A stretch of 64,000 nt of DNA from JBCBSK01 sp965250105. GTDB taxonomy: Bacteria; Pseudomonadota; Alphaproteobacteria; Rhizobiales; Tepidamorphaceae. Positions 1 through 8,278 of this stretch are shown here, piece by piece. The translations under genes and the position numbers were made by a program. The notes under the pieces were generated by a model. It saw nothing but the letters and a program-made list of their open reading frames with translations, was not told the DNA's origin and made no database searches. The DNA is taken from assembly GCA_965250105.1 (NCBI GenBank), contig OZ252290.1, positions 186,001 to 250,000 of the forward strand. Direction: 5' to 3'. Positions within the stretch are counted from its first letter, which is position 1, and each line of letters opens with the position of its first letter.

Positions 1-543
1 ACGCCGCTGACGACGGCCGATGTCGCGATCCGCGATTTCGCGCGGCGGATGAGCGAGGGCCGCGCGCCGCTGGCGGCGCTCCATGAGATGAACGGCTATC
101 TGTTCACCGACATGGCCTTCGACACCCAGGCGACGATGACCACGACGACGGCCGCCCAGGCCTTCGACGACCATCACGGCGTGTGCCAGGATTTCGCCCA
201 TGTGCTGATCGCCGCCGCCCGCTCGCTCGGCATTCCGGCGCGTTACGTGTCGGGCTATATGGTGCATGACGACGACGCCCGGGTTCACGAAGCGGGCCAT
301 GCCTGGATGGAGGCGCTGATCCCCGAATTCGGCTGGATCGCCTTCGATCCCGCCAATGGCGTCTCGCCGACCGACCGTCATGTGCGCGTCGCGGTCGGGC
401 TCGATTATCTGTCGGCGGCGCCAGCGCGCGGCATCCAGCGCGGCGGGCTCGGCGAACGGCTCGATGTCAGCGTGCTGACCCAGAACAGCGACGGCAGGGC
501 AAGTGCCGGCCCGTCGACGCAGAGCCAGGGAGCGGTTTTGTGA
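1..543 (+). CDS. Transglutaminase-like domain protein (5' truncated by window edge)
   Basis: The reading frame is open from base 1, so the true start lies upstream; about 180 residues are visible. A transglutaminase/papain-like core is clear: catalytic Cys in GVCQDFAH, His in AGHAWMEA and Asp in AFDPANG. The protein is a predicted cytoplasmic cysteine peptidase or amidase-type enzyme. Its stop codon overlaps the GTG start of the Anbu gene, so the two are translationally coupled. In known Anbu loci a transglutaminase of this type follows an alpha-E (DUF403) protein and a circularly permuted ATP-grasp protein, which should therefore lie just left of this window. That neighbourhood is inferred, not seen. 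Confidence 0.9.
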   Translation, partial: TPLTTADVAIRDFARRMSEGRAPLAALHEMNGYLFTDMAFDTQATMTTTTAAQAFDDHHGVCQDFAHVLIAAARSLGIPARYVSGYMVHDDDARVHEAGHAWMEALIPEFGWIAFDPANGVSPTDRHVRVAVGLDYLSAAPARGIQRGGLGERLDVSVLTQNSDGRASAGPSTQSQGAVL

Positions 544-1301
544 CCTATTGCGTCGGACTTCTGGTCAAGGACGGGCTGGTCATGCTGGCCGATACGCGGA
601 CCAATGCCGGGCTCGACAATATCGCCACCTATCGCAAGCTGCATCTCTACGAAACGCCCGGCGAGCGGGTCGTGATGATCGCGACGGCCGGCAATCTCGC
701 CGTCAGCCAGGCCGTTTTGAGCATGATCACAGAAGGCCTGCACAATCCCGACCGTGACCGGATCGAGACCGTGTGGACGACGCCGAGCATGTTCGCCACC
801 GCGCAGTTGGTCGGCCGTGCCGTGCGCGAGGTCTACCGCATCGACGGGCCTGGCATGGAGCAGGTCAATACCCGCTTCGACGTGATGATCCTGATCGGCG
901 GGCAGATCGCGTCCGGTCGTCTCAGGCTGTTTCAGATCTATTCTGCCGGCAATTTCATCGAGAGCGCCGCCGACACGCCCTATCTGCAGATCGGCGAGCA
1001 CAAATATGGCAAGCCGATCCTCGACCGCGCGGCGCATTTTGGAACCGAGCTCTATGACGCGGTGAAGCTCGGCCTGATCTCGATGGATTCGACCATGCGC
1101 TCCAATCTCGGCGTCGGCATGCCACTCGACCTCGTCGTCATGCGGCGCGACACAATGCGCACCGAGCTCGATCTCAGGATCGAACCGGGCGAACCCTATT
1201 TCGAGGCGCTGCGGCACAGCTGGTCGACGGCGCTGTCGGAAGCGCATCAGGCAATCCCGAGCCCCCCCTGGGCGCCGGACGCGGCGAAGATCGTGACCTG
1301 A
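540..1301 (+). CDS. anbu: Anbu proteasome-like peptidase
   Basis: This 253-residue protein belongs to the ancestral beta-subunit (Anbu) family of Ntn hydrolases, relatives of HslV and the 20S proteasome. The GTG start at 540 is fixed by biology: it places Thr at position 2 (MTYCVG), the expected N-terminal nucleophile after Met removal. The start MTYCVGLLVKDGLVMLADTR and the length fit the family. It overlaps the preceding transglutaminase gene by four bases. Anbu forms open spiral or ring assemblies in other bacteria, and its substrates are not settled. No ATPase unfoldase gene is visible beside it. The next gene is convergent, 14 bases away. Confidence 0.93.
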   Translation: MTYCVGLLVKDGLVMLADTRTNAGLDNIATYRKLHLYETPGERVVMIATAGNLAVSQAVLSMITEGLHNPDRDRIETVWTTPSMFATAQLVGRAVREVYRIDGPGMEQVNTRFDVMILIGGQIASGRLRLFQIYSAGNFIESAADTPYLQIGEHKYGKPILDRAAHFGTELYDAVKLGLISMDSTMRSNLGVGMPLDLVVMRRDTMRTELDLRIEPGEPYFEALRHSWSTALSEAHQAIPSPPWAPDAAKIVT

Positions 1302-1315
1302 CGGGATTGCGGCGC

Positions 1316-2230
1316 CTAGGGCCTTTTATCGGGCGCGTCACCAATGCGGGCCGGTGCGTTCGTCGCTTCGAGTTCGAGCAGAAGCGCGGCGTGATCGAGC
1401 GCGCCCTCGCCCATCTCGTCGACCAGCCGGCGATAGCGGTCGCGGACATTGCGGGCAAGCGGCAGGTCGATGCCGATCTCGTCCGCCGTGGCGATGATCG
1501 TTTCCATGTCCTTCAGCTGGATGCGCGCCGCGCCGCCGGGCACGAAATCGCGGGCCACCATGCGCCCGCCATGCAGATCGAGAATGCGGCTTTCGGCGAA
1601 GCCGCCGCGAATGGCCTCGCGCACCGCCGCCGGATCGGCCCCGCCGGCGGCCGCCAGCAGCAATGCCTCGGACACGGCACCAATGGTGATGCCGACAATG
1701 GCCTGATTGGCGAGCTTGGCCAATTGCCCCGACCCGGACGGGCCGACATGGGTGACCCGGCCCATGGCCGCGAAAACCGCTTCGGCGGCCGCGATATCCC
1801 CGGCATCGCCCCCGGCCATGATCGCCAGCGTGCCCTGTTCCGCGCCGACGACGCCACCCGAAACAGGCGTGTCGAGATGGCGGACCCGGTGCCGCGCCAG
1901 CCGGGCCGCGTGATCACGCGCCACCGATGGCGGGATCGAGGCCATATCGATCACGAGGGCACCCGACGCCAACGCCTCGGCGACGCCCTGGCCGAACAGC
2001 ACATCGGTGGTGACCGTGCCGTTTTCGAGCATCAGGATCGCGATGTCGGCGCCCCTCACCGCCTCGGCGGCGGCCGGAGCGACATCGGCGCCCGCCTCGG
2101 CCAGCGCCTCGGCCTTGGCGCGCGTGCGGTTCCAGACGGTCAGCGCGAAGCCGGCCGCCAATAACCGGCGCGCCATGGGCGCGCCCATCAGGCCAGTTCC
2201 AAGAAGCGCGAGGCGCATGGCGTTACCCAT
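1316..2230 (-). CDS. NAD(P)-dependent oxidoreductase, 3-hydroxyisobutyrate dehydrogenase family
   Basis: This is a beta-hydroxyacid dehydrogenase of about 304 residues. The N-terminal Rossmann motif is LALLGTGLMGAPMA. A substrate-binding DTPVSGG segment lies near residue 120 and a catalytic-Lys region reads GQLAKLANQ. Family members reduce or oxidise small 3-hydroxyacids such as 3-hydroxyisobutyrate or tartronate semialdehyde; the substrate here cannot be told. I chose the ATG at 2230 (MGNAMRLA) because GGAA precedes it. The ATG at 2218 is equally near the Rossmann start, and the longer form from 2287 adds an unconvincing basic extension. It stands alone, convergent with the Anbu gene. Confidence 0.85.
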   Translation of the reverse strand: MGNAMRLALLGTGLMGAPMARRLLAAGFALTVWNRTRAKAEALAEAGADVAPAAAEAVRGADIAILMLENGTVTTDVLFGQGVAEALASGALVIDMASIPPSVARDHAARLARHRVRHLDTPVSGGVVGAEQGTLAIMAGGDAGDIAAAEAVFAAMGRVTHVGPSGSGQLAKLANQAIVGITIGAVSEALLLAAAGGADPAAVREAIRGGFAESRILDLHGGRMVARDFVPGGAARIQLKDMETIIATADEIGIDLPLARNVRDRYRRLVDEMGEGALDHAALLLELEATNAPARIGDAPDKRP

Positions 2231-2317
2231 TTTCCGACAGGATTGACAGCGTCGAAAACCGATGACCGACGCCGTCCGCCGGGTCAAGCGGCCAGGCCGG
2301 CCTGCGGGGTCGCGGCG

Positions 2318-2587
2318 TCAATGAAGCCGGTAGTCCCCCACCACCGCGCGCCACTCATTCGGGCCGATCAGCGTTTTGTGCGCCACCGTCACCGAATGCA
2401 GCCCCGCCTCGATCTCACAGCGCCAGAAGGCGAGAAACTGGTTGAGCGCGGGAAAATCAGGCGCGATGTCATGAAACTGCCAGAGAAACTCCTTTAACAG
2501 CGCCGGGTGATCCGGCAGATGATAGAAGATCTTGGCGGTCGTCAGGCCATAGTCCTGCATCTGGCGGTCTAAATCGGACGACGTCAT
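2318..2587 (-). CDS. usg: Usg family protein
   Basis: The 89-residue protein matches the alphaproteobacterial Usg family in length and sequence: YGLTTAKIFYHLPDHPALL near residues 13-31, then an APDFPALNQFLAFW segment and a LHSVTVAH segment. Usg was first noted beside tryptophan biosynthesis genes and has no proven function. There are no membrane segments or catalytic motifs. The start at 2587 has AGAGG twelve bases upstream. A perfect six-base-pair hairpin (2610-2629) lies in the presumed leader. No trp genes are nearby here. Confidence 0.85.
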   Translation of the reverse strand: MTSSDLDRQMQDYGLTTAKIFYHLPDHPALLKEFLWQFHDIAPDFPALNQFLAFWRCEIEAGLHSVTVAHKTLIGPNEWRAVVGDYRLH

Positions 2588-2609
2588 GTGGCGACCTCTC
2601 GCGGTTGTT

Positions 2610-2629
2610 CCCCGAAAAGGATCTCGGGG
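2610..2629 (-). promoter_or_regulatory. Leader hairpin upstream of usg
   Basis: CCCCGA and TCGGGG form a perfect six-base-pair stem around an eight-base loop, 22 bases before the usg start. There is no T-run, so it is not a typical terminator. It could be an RNA structure in the usg leader or a protein site. The flank up to 2700 is unusually AT-rich (around 2654-2688) and is a plausible promoter area. Confidence 0.3.
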
Positions 2630-2752
2630 TGACTGAGTATTGCAAGAGGTCAGCGTTAATTTTACCTTTCATTTAAATGATTTAGCAGCACACCCGTTCA
2701 ACTGCTGCCAGCCCCTGTTTCCGCGAAAGAGACTACCTTGCTCCGCTCTGTT

Positions 2753-4273
2753 CTAGAGCCGCGCCAGGAAAGTCTCTGCGTCCCGCTTGATCTCGGCGAC
2801 ACGTGCCGGATCCATCCGGTCGAGGGTCCTGTAGATCATGCCGAGCCGCGCATTGCCCGATAGTCGAGCCCGGTTCTCGATTAGGAAATGCCAGTAGAGA
2901 TAGTTGAACGGACAGGCGGTCGTGCCGGTCTTGTCGGCAGGGCTATAGCGACAGTCGGCGCAATAGTCCGACATCCGGTGGATATAGGCCCCCGAGGCGG
3001 CATAGGGTTTCGATGCCATGACCCCGCCATCGGCGAACAGCGCCATGCCGTGGGTATTTGGGAGTTCGACCCATTCGACGGCATCGGCATAGACGACCAT
3101 ATACCAGTCGTTTACTTCGGCCGGGTCGAGACCGGCGAGAAGCGCGAAATTGCCCGTAACCATCAGCCGCTGGATATGATGGGCATAGGCGTTGCGCTTG
3201 GTCTCGCCGATCGCCTGGCGGAGGCAGTTCATGTCGGTTTCGCCCGTCCAATAGAAGGCCGGTAGCGGACGGCGTGCCTTGAGCGCATTGGTCGTCTTGT
3301 AGTCGGGCATTTTCAGCCAGTACAGCCCGCGCACATATTCGCGCCAGCCGAGGATCTGGCGCATGAAGCCCTCGACCGCGTTGAGCGGCGCGTGCCCGTC
3401 CTTCCAGGCATCTTCGGCCGCCCGGCAGACCTCGCACGGCAGGAGTAGGCCGATATTCAGATAGAGGCTCAGGACCGCGTGGAAGAGAAACGGGGCGTCC
3501 TGTTTCATGGCGTCCTGATAGTCGCCGAAACGCGGCAGGCAATCGGCGATGCAATGATCGAGCGCGCGCAAGGCATCATCGCGGGTCACGGCGAAGCGAA
3601 ACGGCTCCAGATCGCCGAAATGGTCGGAAAAACGCGCCCGAACGAGAGCGATGACATCCTGCGTGATCCGGTCAGGCGGAAAGCCGATACGGTCCGGCGG
3701 GACAAGGTCGGCCGGCAGCTTCTTGCGGTTCTCGGCGTCGAAGTTCCACTGCCCGCCCGCCGGTGCCTCGCCATCCATCAGAAGGCCGGTCTCGCGGCGC
3801 ATCTCGCGATAGAAATACTCCATGCGAAGCTGCTTGCGGCCCTCGGCCCAGCGGTTGAAGCGGGTGCGCGAACACAGGAACCGGTCATCGTCGCGCAGCG
3901 TGACGGGAAGCCCCGTTACCCGCGACCAGTCCTCGATCATCTCCAGGACGCGGAATTCACCCGGTTCGGTGACGACAATCCGGTCGGCACCATGGCGCGC
4001 GGCGGCGCGACGGACTTCGCCGGTGAAGCTGCCGGTATTGTCGGGATCGTCGAGCCGGACATAGTCGACCGTCACGCCGTCGGCCGTGAGCGCCTCGGCG
4101 AAATGACGCATGGCCGACAGGAAGAAGGCGATCTTCTTCCTGTGATGGCGGACGTAGGTCGTTTCCTCGGCGACCTCGGCCATCAGCACCACGTCGCGCC
4201 CGGGATCGAGATCGGCGAGGCTCGACAGGGAGCGCGACAACTGGTCGCCGAGCACGACCCTCAATGTCGTCAT
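2753..4273 (-). CDS. phrB: FeS-type cryptochrome/photolyase (PhrB-like)
   Basis: This 506-residue protein is a flavoprotein of the bacterial FeS cryptochrome/photolyase (CryPro) group, which repairs (6-4) photoproducts with blue light. The N-terminal antenna domain begins TLRVVLGDQLSRSL and the C-terminal FAD domain contains AYAHHIQRLMVTGNF. Four cysteines at residues 350, 438, 441 and 454 match in position the [4Fe-4S] ligands known for Agrobacterium PhrB. The gene starts 15 bases after the stop of the MocA-like gene on the same strand, so it may be the last gene of that transcript, although the function is unrelated. No strong ribosome binding site is seen. Confidence 0.93.
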   Translation of the reverse strand: MTTLRVVLGDQLSRSLSSLADLDPGRDVVLMAEVAEETTYVRHHRKKIAFFLSAMRHFAEALTADGVTVDYVRLDDPDNTGSFTGEVRRAAARHGADRIVVTEPGEFRVLEMIEDWSRVTGLPVTLRDDDRFLCSRTRFNRWAEGRKQLRMEYFYREMRRETGLLMDGEAPAGGQWNFDAENRKKLPADLVPPDRIGFPPDRITQDVIALVRARFSDHFGDLEPFRFAVTRDDALRALDHCIADCLPRFGDYQDAMKQDAPFLFHAVLSLYLNIGLLLPCEVCRAAEDAWKDGHAPLNAVEGFMRQILGWREYVRGLYWLKMPDYKTTNALKARRPLPAFYWTGETDMNCLRQAIGETKRNAYAHHIQRLMVTGNFALLAGLDPAEVNDWYMVVYADAVEWVELPNTHGMALFADGGVMASKPYAASGAYIHRMSDYCADCRYSPADKTGTTACPFNYLYWHFLIENRARLSGNARLGMIYRTLDRMDPARVAEIKRDAETFLARL

Positions 4274-4288
4274 GGCTTGCGGCGGCCG

Positions 4289-5917
4289 TCAGCCATGCGC
4301 CCTGAGCTTGGCCAGGACTTCGGGGGTATCGACGTCGAAACCGGCATCGGCGCCGACTTCGACCTCGACGACGGCGGCCGAATGGTCGCCGATCAACGCA
4401 CGGCCGCCGACATCGCCGCGCACCGCTTTCAGATCGGCGAAAAAGGCGCGCGACCACAAGACCGGATTGCCGCGCTTGCCATCGACGGTCGACACCACGA
4501 TGCGAGCGTCCTGATCGTTGCGATAGGTCTCGATCAGCCGGGTCATGACATCGGCGGTGATGCGCGGCATGTCGCCGAGACAGATCAGCGCCGCATCGAT
4601 ATCGGCGGGCAAGGCGTCGAGACCGGCGGCCAGCGAGGTGGATAACCCGTCGGCGAAGTTCGGATTGTCGGCAAAGCGCAGCGGCAGATCGGACAGAACG
4701 GACCGCACCGCGTCGGCCTGATGGCCGGTCACGACGACCACCGCGTCGGCCGCGCTCGCCACCGCCTGTTCGGCGGCGCGGCGGATCAAAGGCCGGCCGT
4801 TGAAGGGGGCCGCCGCCACCGTTTCGAGAAGCTTGTTCGGCCCGCCCATGCGTCGCGAGCGGCCGGCCGCCAGCAGGACGATACCGATGCGCGGCCGCGA
4901 TTCGGTCGCTTCCGGCCGTTCCGCGCGCGGCTGCGGCCGGCTGACGATCTCCATCAAAAGACCGCCGACGCCCATCGCCTGAATGGTTTCCGGCGTGACC
5001 GGGATGTCGGCCAGAAGCCGTTGGAGCACCCAGTCGAAACCATTTTCCTTCGGGCTGCGGGCGCAGCCCGGCGCCCCGATCACCGGGACAGGGCCGAGTT
5101 CGGCCATCAGCATCAGATTGCCCGGATCGACCGGCATGCCGAAATGGGTGATCCGGCCGCCGGCCGCCTCGATCCCCGCCGGCACCATGTCGGCGCGGTC
5201 CACGATGGCGCTCGCGCCATAGACCAGGATGAGATCGGCGCCGGCGTCTTTCAGATCGCCGATGGCGCCGGCAATGGCCGCGCTGTCATGCGGCACGCGC
5301 TTTTCGTCGACGACCGTACTGCCCGTGCCCTCGAGCCGGCCGTCGAGGATGCGCCTGGTCTTGTCGAGAACGCTCGGCTTGAGAACCGGCAGCGTGGTCG
5401 CCACGACGCCGATCCGTTTCGGCCGATATGGTGCGATGCGCGTCAGATCCGAGGCCACGGCGATCGCCTCGGCGGCGGCGACGGAGGCTTCAGGCGCGGC
5501 GAAGGGGATGATCTTGACGGTCGCCACCATCTCGCCGGGCACCACCGCCTTCAGATCCGGCAGGGTGGCGAGCGTGATCGCCTCGTCGATCCGGTTGAAC
5601 CGGTCGATGGCCGCTTGGTCTACACGCAGGACACCGGCCTCTTCCGCGAACAGATTGGCGCGGCCGGTAAAGGCCGGATCGGTGCGCACCAGCCCACTCG
5701 CGACCGCGCTGGCAAGCCGTTCGGCGGCGCTGTCCTCATGCACGTCATCAGCTTCGAGCCGGGCGCAGATGACGTCGGCGATGCCCGCCGCTTGAAGGCT
5801 CTCGATGGCCGCGGCATCGAGCCGGACGCCTTTCTTGAAGACGCCCGCCCCATGGCGCACCGAATGGGCCAGAATGGCGCCTTCGGCGTCGGCCACCTTT
5901 ACGGATCCGAACTTCAT
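4289..5917 (-). CDS. Molybdopterin-binding/MocA-like nucleotidyltransferase fusion
   Basis: This 542-residue protein has two domains. The N-terminal 340 or so residues are a MoeA/MogA-like molybdopterin-binding module (DADLILVYGAS, then PVIGAPGCARSPKENGFDW). From about residue 345 comes a MobA/MocA nucleotidyltransferase domain with the signature LLAAGRSRRMGGPNKLL and a catalytic-region LGDMP. MocA makes molybdopterin cytosine dinucleotide, the cofactor form used by CO-dehydrogenase and xanthine-dehydrogenase-type hydroxylases. It ends the cox-like cluster and overlaps the XdhC-C gene by four bases (ATGA), which supports joint expression. Activity with CTP rather than GTP is inferred from context. 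Confidence 0.9.
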   Translation of the reverse strand: MKFGSVKVADAEGAILAHSVRHGAGVFKKGVRLDAAAIESLQAAGIADVICARLEADDVHEDSAAERLASAVASGLVRTDPAFTGRANLFAEEAGVLRVDQAAIDRFNRIDEAITLATLPDLKAVVPGEMVATVKIIPFAAPEASVAAAEAIAVASDLTRIAPYRPKRIGVVATTLPVLKPSVLDKTRRILDGRLEGTGSTVVDEKRVPHDSAAIAGAIGDLKDAGADLILVYGASAIVDRADMVPAGIEAAGGRITHFGMPVDPGNLMLMAELGPVPVIGAPGCARSPKENGFDWVLQRLLADIPVTPETIQAMGVGGLLMEIVSRPQPRAERPEATESRPRIGIVLLAAGRSRRMGGPNKLLETVAAAPFNGRPLIRRAAEQAVASAADAVVVVTGHQADAVRSVLSDLPLRFADNPNFADGLSTSLAAGLDALPADIDAALICLGDMPRITADVMTRLIETYRNDQDARIVVSTVDGKRGNPVLWSRAFFADLKAVRGDVGGRALIGDHSAAVVEVEVGADAGFDVDTPEVLAKLRAHG

Positions 5918-6618
5918 GCCGCGCTCGCTTTTTCGGGCGACGCTCCGATGCGCAGCGCGGCGGTGATCTCGGCCATGACCGACAGCGCGATCTCGGCCGG
6001 GCTCTGCGCGCCGATGGCGAGCCCGATGGGCGCGTGAATGCGGGCGATATCGCTCTCCCCCGCCCCGGCCGCGCGCAGGCGCTCGACGCGCTTTGCATGG
6101 GTCTTCCGGCTGCCGAGCGCGCCGATATAGAAGCAGGCGCGGCCGAAGGCATGCAGAAGCGCGGGGTCGTCGATCTTCGGATCATGGGTCAGCGCGCAGA
6201 GCGCGGTATAGCGGTCGATCGCCAGCCCCGGCAGCGCGGCATCGGGCCATTCGGCGATCAGATCGATGCCGGGAAAACGCTCGGGCGTCGCGAAGGCGGT
6301 GCGTGGATCGACGACCGTCAGGTCATAGCCGAGCTGGCCGGCGATCGGCACGAGCGCCTGGCTGATATGCACGGCGCCGACGCAGACAATGCGCGGCGGC
6401 GGCACATGGACGCTGAGAAAACGCTCACCGGCATCGGTCTCGATCGTCCGGCTCTTGCCCGACCGCAACAGCGACCACCACAGATCGGCCTCCGGATCGC
6501 CCGCGATATCGGTCTCGCGGATCAGCCGCGCCGCGCCGGTCGCCAAGACCGTATCGACGATGACCCCGCGCCGGGCGCGGCGCTCCGCATTGACGGCTTC
6601 GAGCAAGTCGAGATCCAT
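5914..6618 (-). CDS. XdhC/CoxI family protein, C-terminal (Rossmann) half
   Basis: This 234-residue protein corresponds to the C-terminal Rossmann part of XdhC/CoxI: RIVCVGAVHISQALVPIAGQLGY, then FYIGALGSRKTHAKR and APIGLAIGAQSPAEIALS. XdhC binds molybdenum cofactor and helps its sulfuration and insertion into hydroxylases such as xanthine dehydrogenase. I start it at the ATG at 6618 (MDLDLLEAV). A longer reading to 6774 only adds an Arg-rich stretch that lies antisense-like across the preceding gene's end. It follows the N-terminal half gene by two bases, so one usual XdhC function is carried by two polypeptides. Confidence 0.88.
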   Translation of the reverse strand: MDLDLLEAVNAERRARRGVIVDTVLATGAARLIRETDIAGDPEADLWWSLLRSGKSRTIETDAGERFLSVHVPPPRIVCVGAVHISQALVPIAGQLGYDLTVVDPRTAFATPERFPGIDLIAEWPDAALPGLAIDRYTALCALTHDPKIDDPALLHAFGRACFYIGALGSRKTHAKRVERLRAAGAGESDIARIHAPIGLAIGAQSPAEIALSVMAEITAALRIGASPEKASAA

Positions 6619-6620
6619 GG

Positions 6621-6986
6621 TCAGACGACCCGCTCGACGAAAATACGGATCCGCCCGCCGCAGGACAGGCCGACCTCCCAGGCCGTCTCGTCGGCGACCC
6701 CGAAATCGAGAAGGCGCGGCTTGCCGTCGTCGATCACGTCCATTGCCTCGGTGACGACGGCGCCTTCGACGCAACCGCCGGACACCGACCCCATGAAATC
6801 GCCGTCGCCATCGATCACGAGATGGCTGCCGACCGGGCGCGGCGCCGAGCCCCAGGTCTCGATGACGGTGGCCAGGGCCACATCGCGCCCGTCGCGCCGC
6901 CAGGCTTCGGCGATGGCGAGGACATCATCGTGCCGCAGCGGGTCAGAAGGCTCCAGGGGCTGTGCGGCGGATCGGTCTTGGCTCAT
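6621..6986 (-). CDS. XdhC/CoxI family protein, N-terminal half
   Basis: The 121-residue protein carries the XdhC N-terminal domain: ATVIETWGSAPRPVGSHLVI, then GSVSGGCVEGAV, and the terminal SCGGRIRIFVE with the conserved CGG. Single-chain XdhC proteins have both halves; here they are separate adjacent genes, an arrangement seen in several cox clusters. The start at 6986 is preferred because GGAGG lies seven bases upstream. An upstream ATG at 7004 would add six residues and overlap that ribosome binding site. Role inferred: maturation of the molybdenum hydroxylase encoded upstream. Confidence 0.88.
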   Translation of the reverse strand: MSQDRSAAQPLEPSDPLRHDDVLAIAEAWRRDGRDVALATVIETWGSAPRPVGSHLVIDGDGDFMGSVSGGCVEGAVVTEAMDVIDDGKPRLLDFGVADETAWEVGLSCGGRIRIFVERVV

Positions 6987-7024
6987 CTCATCCTCCAGAG
7001 GCATGCGCCCAAATCCCGGGTCGG

Positions 7025-8278
7025 TCAGGCGGCCTCGGGGCGCGGCGACCTTAGCCAGGACTTCGGATCGCGGGCCCGGCTCCGACCCGCATCAAGCGCC
7101 TGGCACAAGGCCGCCATGGACGACAGATTGTGCGCCGGCCGGAATTCATCAACATGGCGCAGCATTGTTTTGATGCCGGCGGCCCTGGCCTCGAAACCGT
7201 CGAAGCGCAAAAGCGGGTTCAGCCACACAAGCCGGCGGCAGGACCGGTGCAGCCGGTCCATCTCGAAATCGAGGTGTTCGATGCCTTCGCGTTCGAGCCC
7301 GTCGGTGAACAAAAGGACCACCGCGCCCTGCCCCAGAACACGGCGCGACCACAGCCGGTTGAACAGATGCAGGCTGTCGCCGATGCGCGTCCCGCCCGAC
7401 CAGTCGCGCACGTCCCTGGCGCAAGCCTCGAGCGCGTCTTCCGGATCGCGGCGCTTCAGCGCTCGGGTGATATTGGTCAGCCGCGTACCGAAGACGAAGC
7501 TCGACACCCGACCGCGCCGTTCGGTGAGCGCATGCAGGAAATGCAGGAGGATCTGCGAATAGTCGCTCATCGAGCCGGAAATGTCGCAGAGCGCGACGAT
7601 CGGTGGCTGAACCTTGCGCCGGTCGCGACGTTCGAGATCGATCATGCCGCCGGCGCCACGCAGCGAGCCGCGCAAGGTGCGGCGCATGTCGATCAGCCGG
7701 CCGCGCGCCATGGGCCGGTGGCGCCGGGTCAGCACGCTGTCATCGGGCAAGACGAGGTCGGCGATGCGGCGCTTGGCCTCGGCGATCTCGCCCGCCGACA
7801 TGTCTGCGAAATCCTTGCCCTGGAGGATCTCGCGTTCCGATATCGTCATGCGCATGTCGATTTCGAGCTTCGGCTTGGGCCGGCTGTCCTCGGGGCGTTG
7901 TTTCTGCTCGGGCAGCAGCGCATCGGACACCCGCTTCGCCATCTTGGCCGACTTGTCCTGCTCGCCAGCGGGCGCGATCGGCATCAGCATCTGCATCATC
8001 TTTTCGAGCAGCTGCCGCTTGCGCCAGAACAATCGGAACGCCTGGTCGAAGACGCCGTGATCCTCGTGCCGGCTGACGAAGACCGCGTGCAGCACCCAGT
8101 AGAAATCGTCGCGATCGCCGATACCGGCCGCTTCGAGCGCGGCCACGGCGTCGAGCGCGTCGCGCGGGCCGACCTTGAGCCCCGCCGCCCGCAGCGCGCG
8201 GGCGAAATAGACGACATTCTCTGCCAACGCCCCGCCATGGCCGGGCGACGGCGGATCGGGGATTTGCGGCGCGTTCAC
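7025..8278 (-). CDS. VWA domain protein, CoxE-like
   Basis: This 417-residue protein has a C-terminal von Willebrand factor A domain with an intact MIDAS start, LCDISGSMS, and a downstream LLFTDGLERE region. The N-terminal half is a helical DUF-type region typical of CoxE. CoxE works with the MoxR ATPase CoxD in maturing the active site of CO dehydrogenase in Oligotropha (copper-sulfide insertion); in form II systems without copper its target is less clear. It overlaps the MoxR gene by four bases (ATGA), so the pair is coupled. No signal peptide; cytoplasmic. Confidence 0.92.
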   Translation of the reverse strand: MNAPQIPDPPSPGHGGALAENVVYFARALRAAGLKVGPRDALDAVAALEAAGIGDRDDFYWVLHAVFVSRHEDHGVFDQAFRLFWRKRQLLEKMMQMLMPIAPAGEQDKSAKMAKRVSDALLPEQKQRPEDSRPKPKLEIDMRMTISEREILQGKDFADMSAGEIAEAKRRIADLVLPDDSVLTRRHRPMARGRLIDMRRTLRGSLRGAGGMIDLERRDRRKVQPPIVALCDISGSMSDYSQILLHFLHALTERRGRVSSFVFGTRLTNITRALKRRDPEDALEACARDVRDWSGGTRIGDSLHLFNRLWSRRVLGQGAVVLLFTDGLEREGIEHLDFEMDRLHRSCRRLVWLNPLLRFDGFEARAAGIKTMLRHVDEFRPAHNLSSMAALCQALDAGRSRARDPKSWLRSPRPEAA

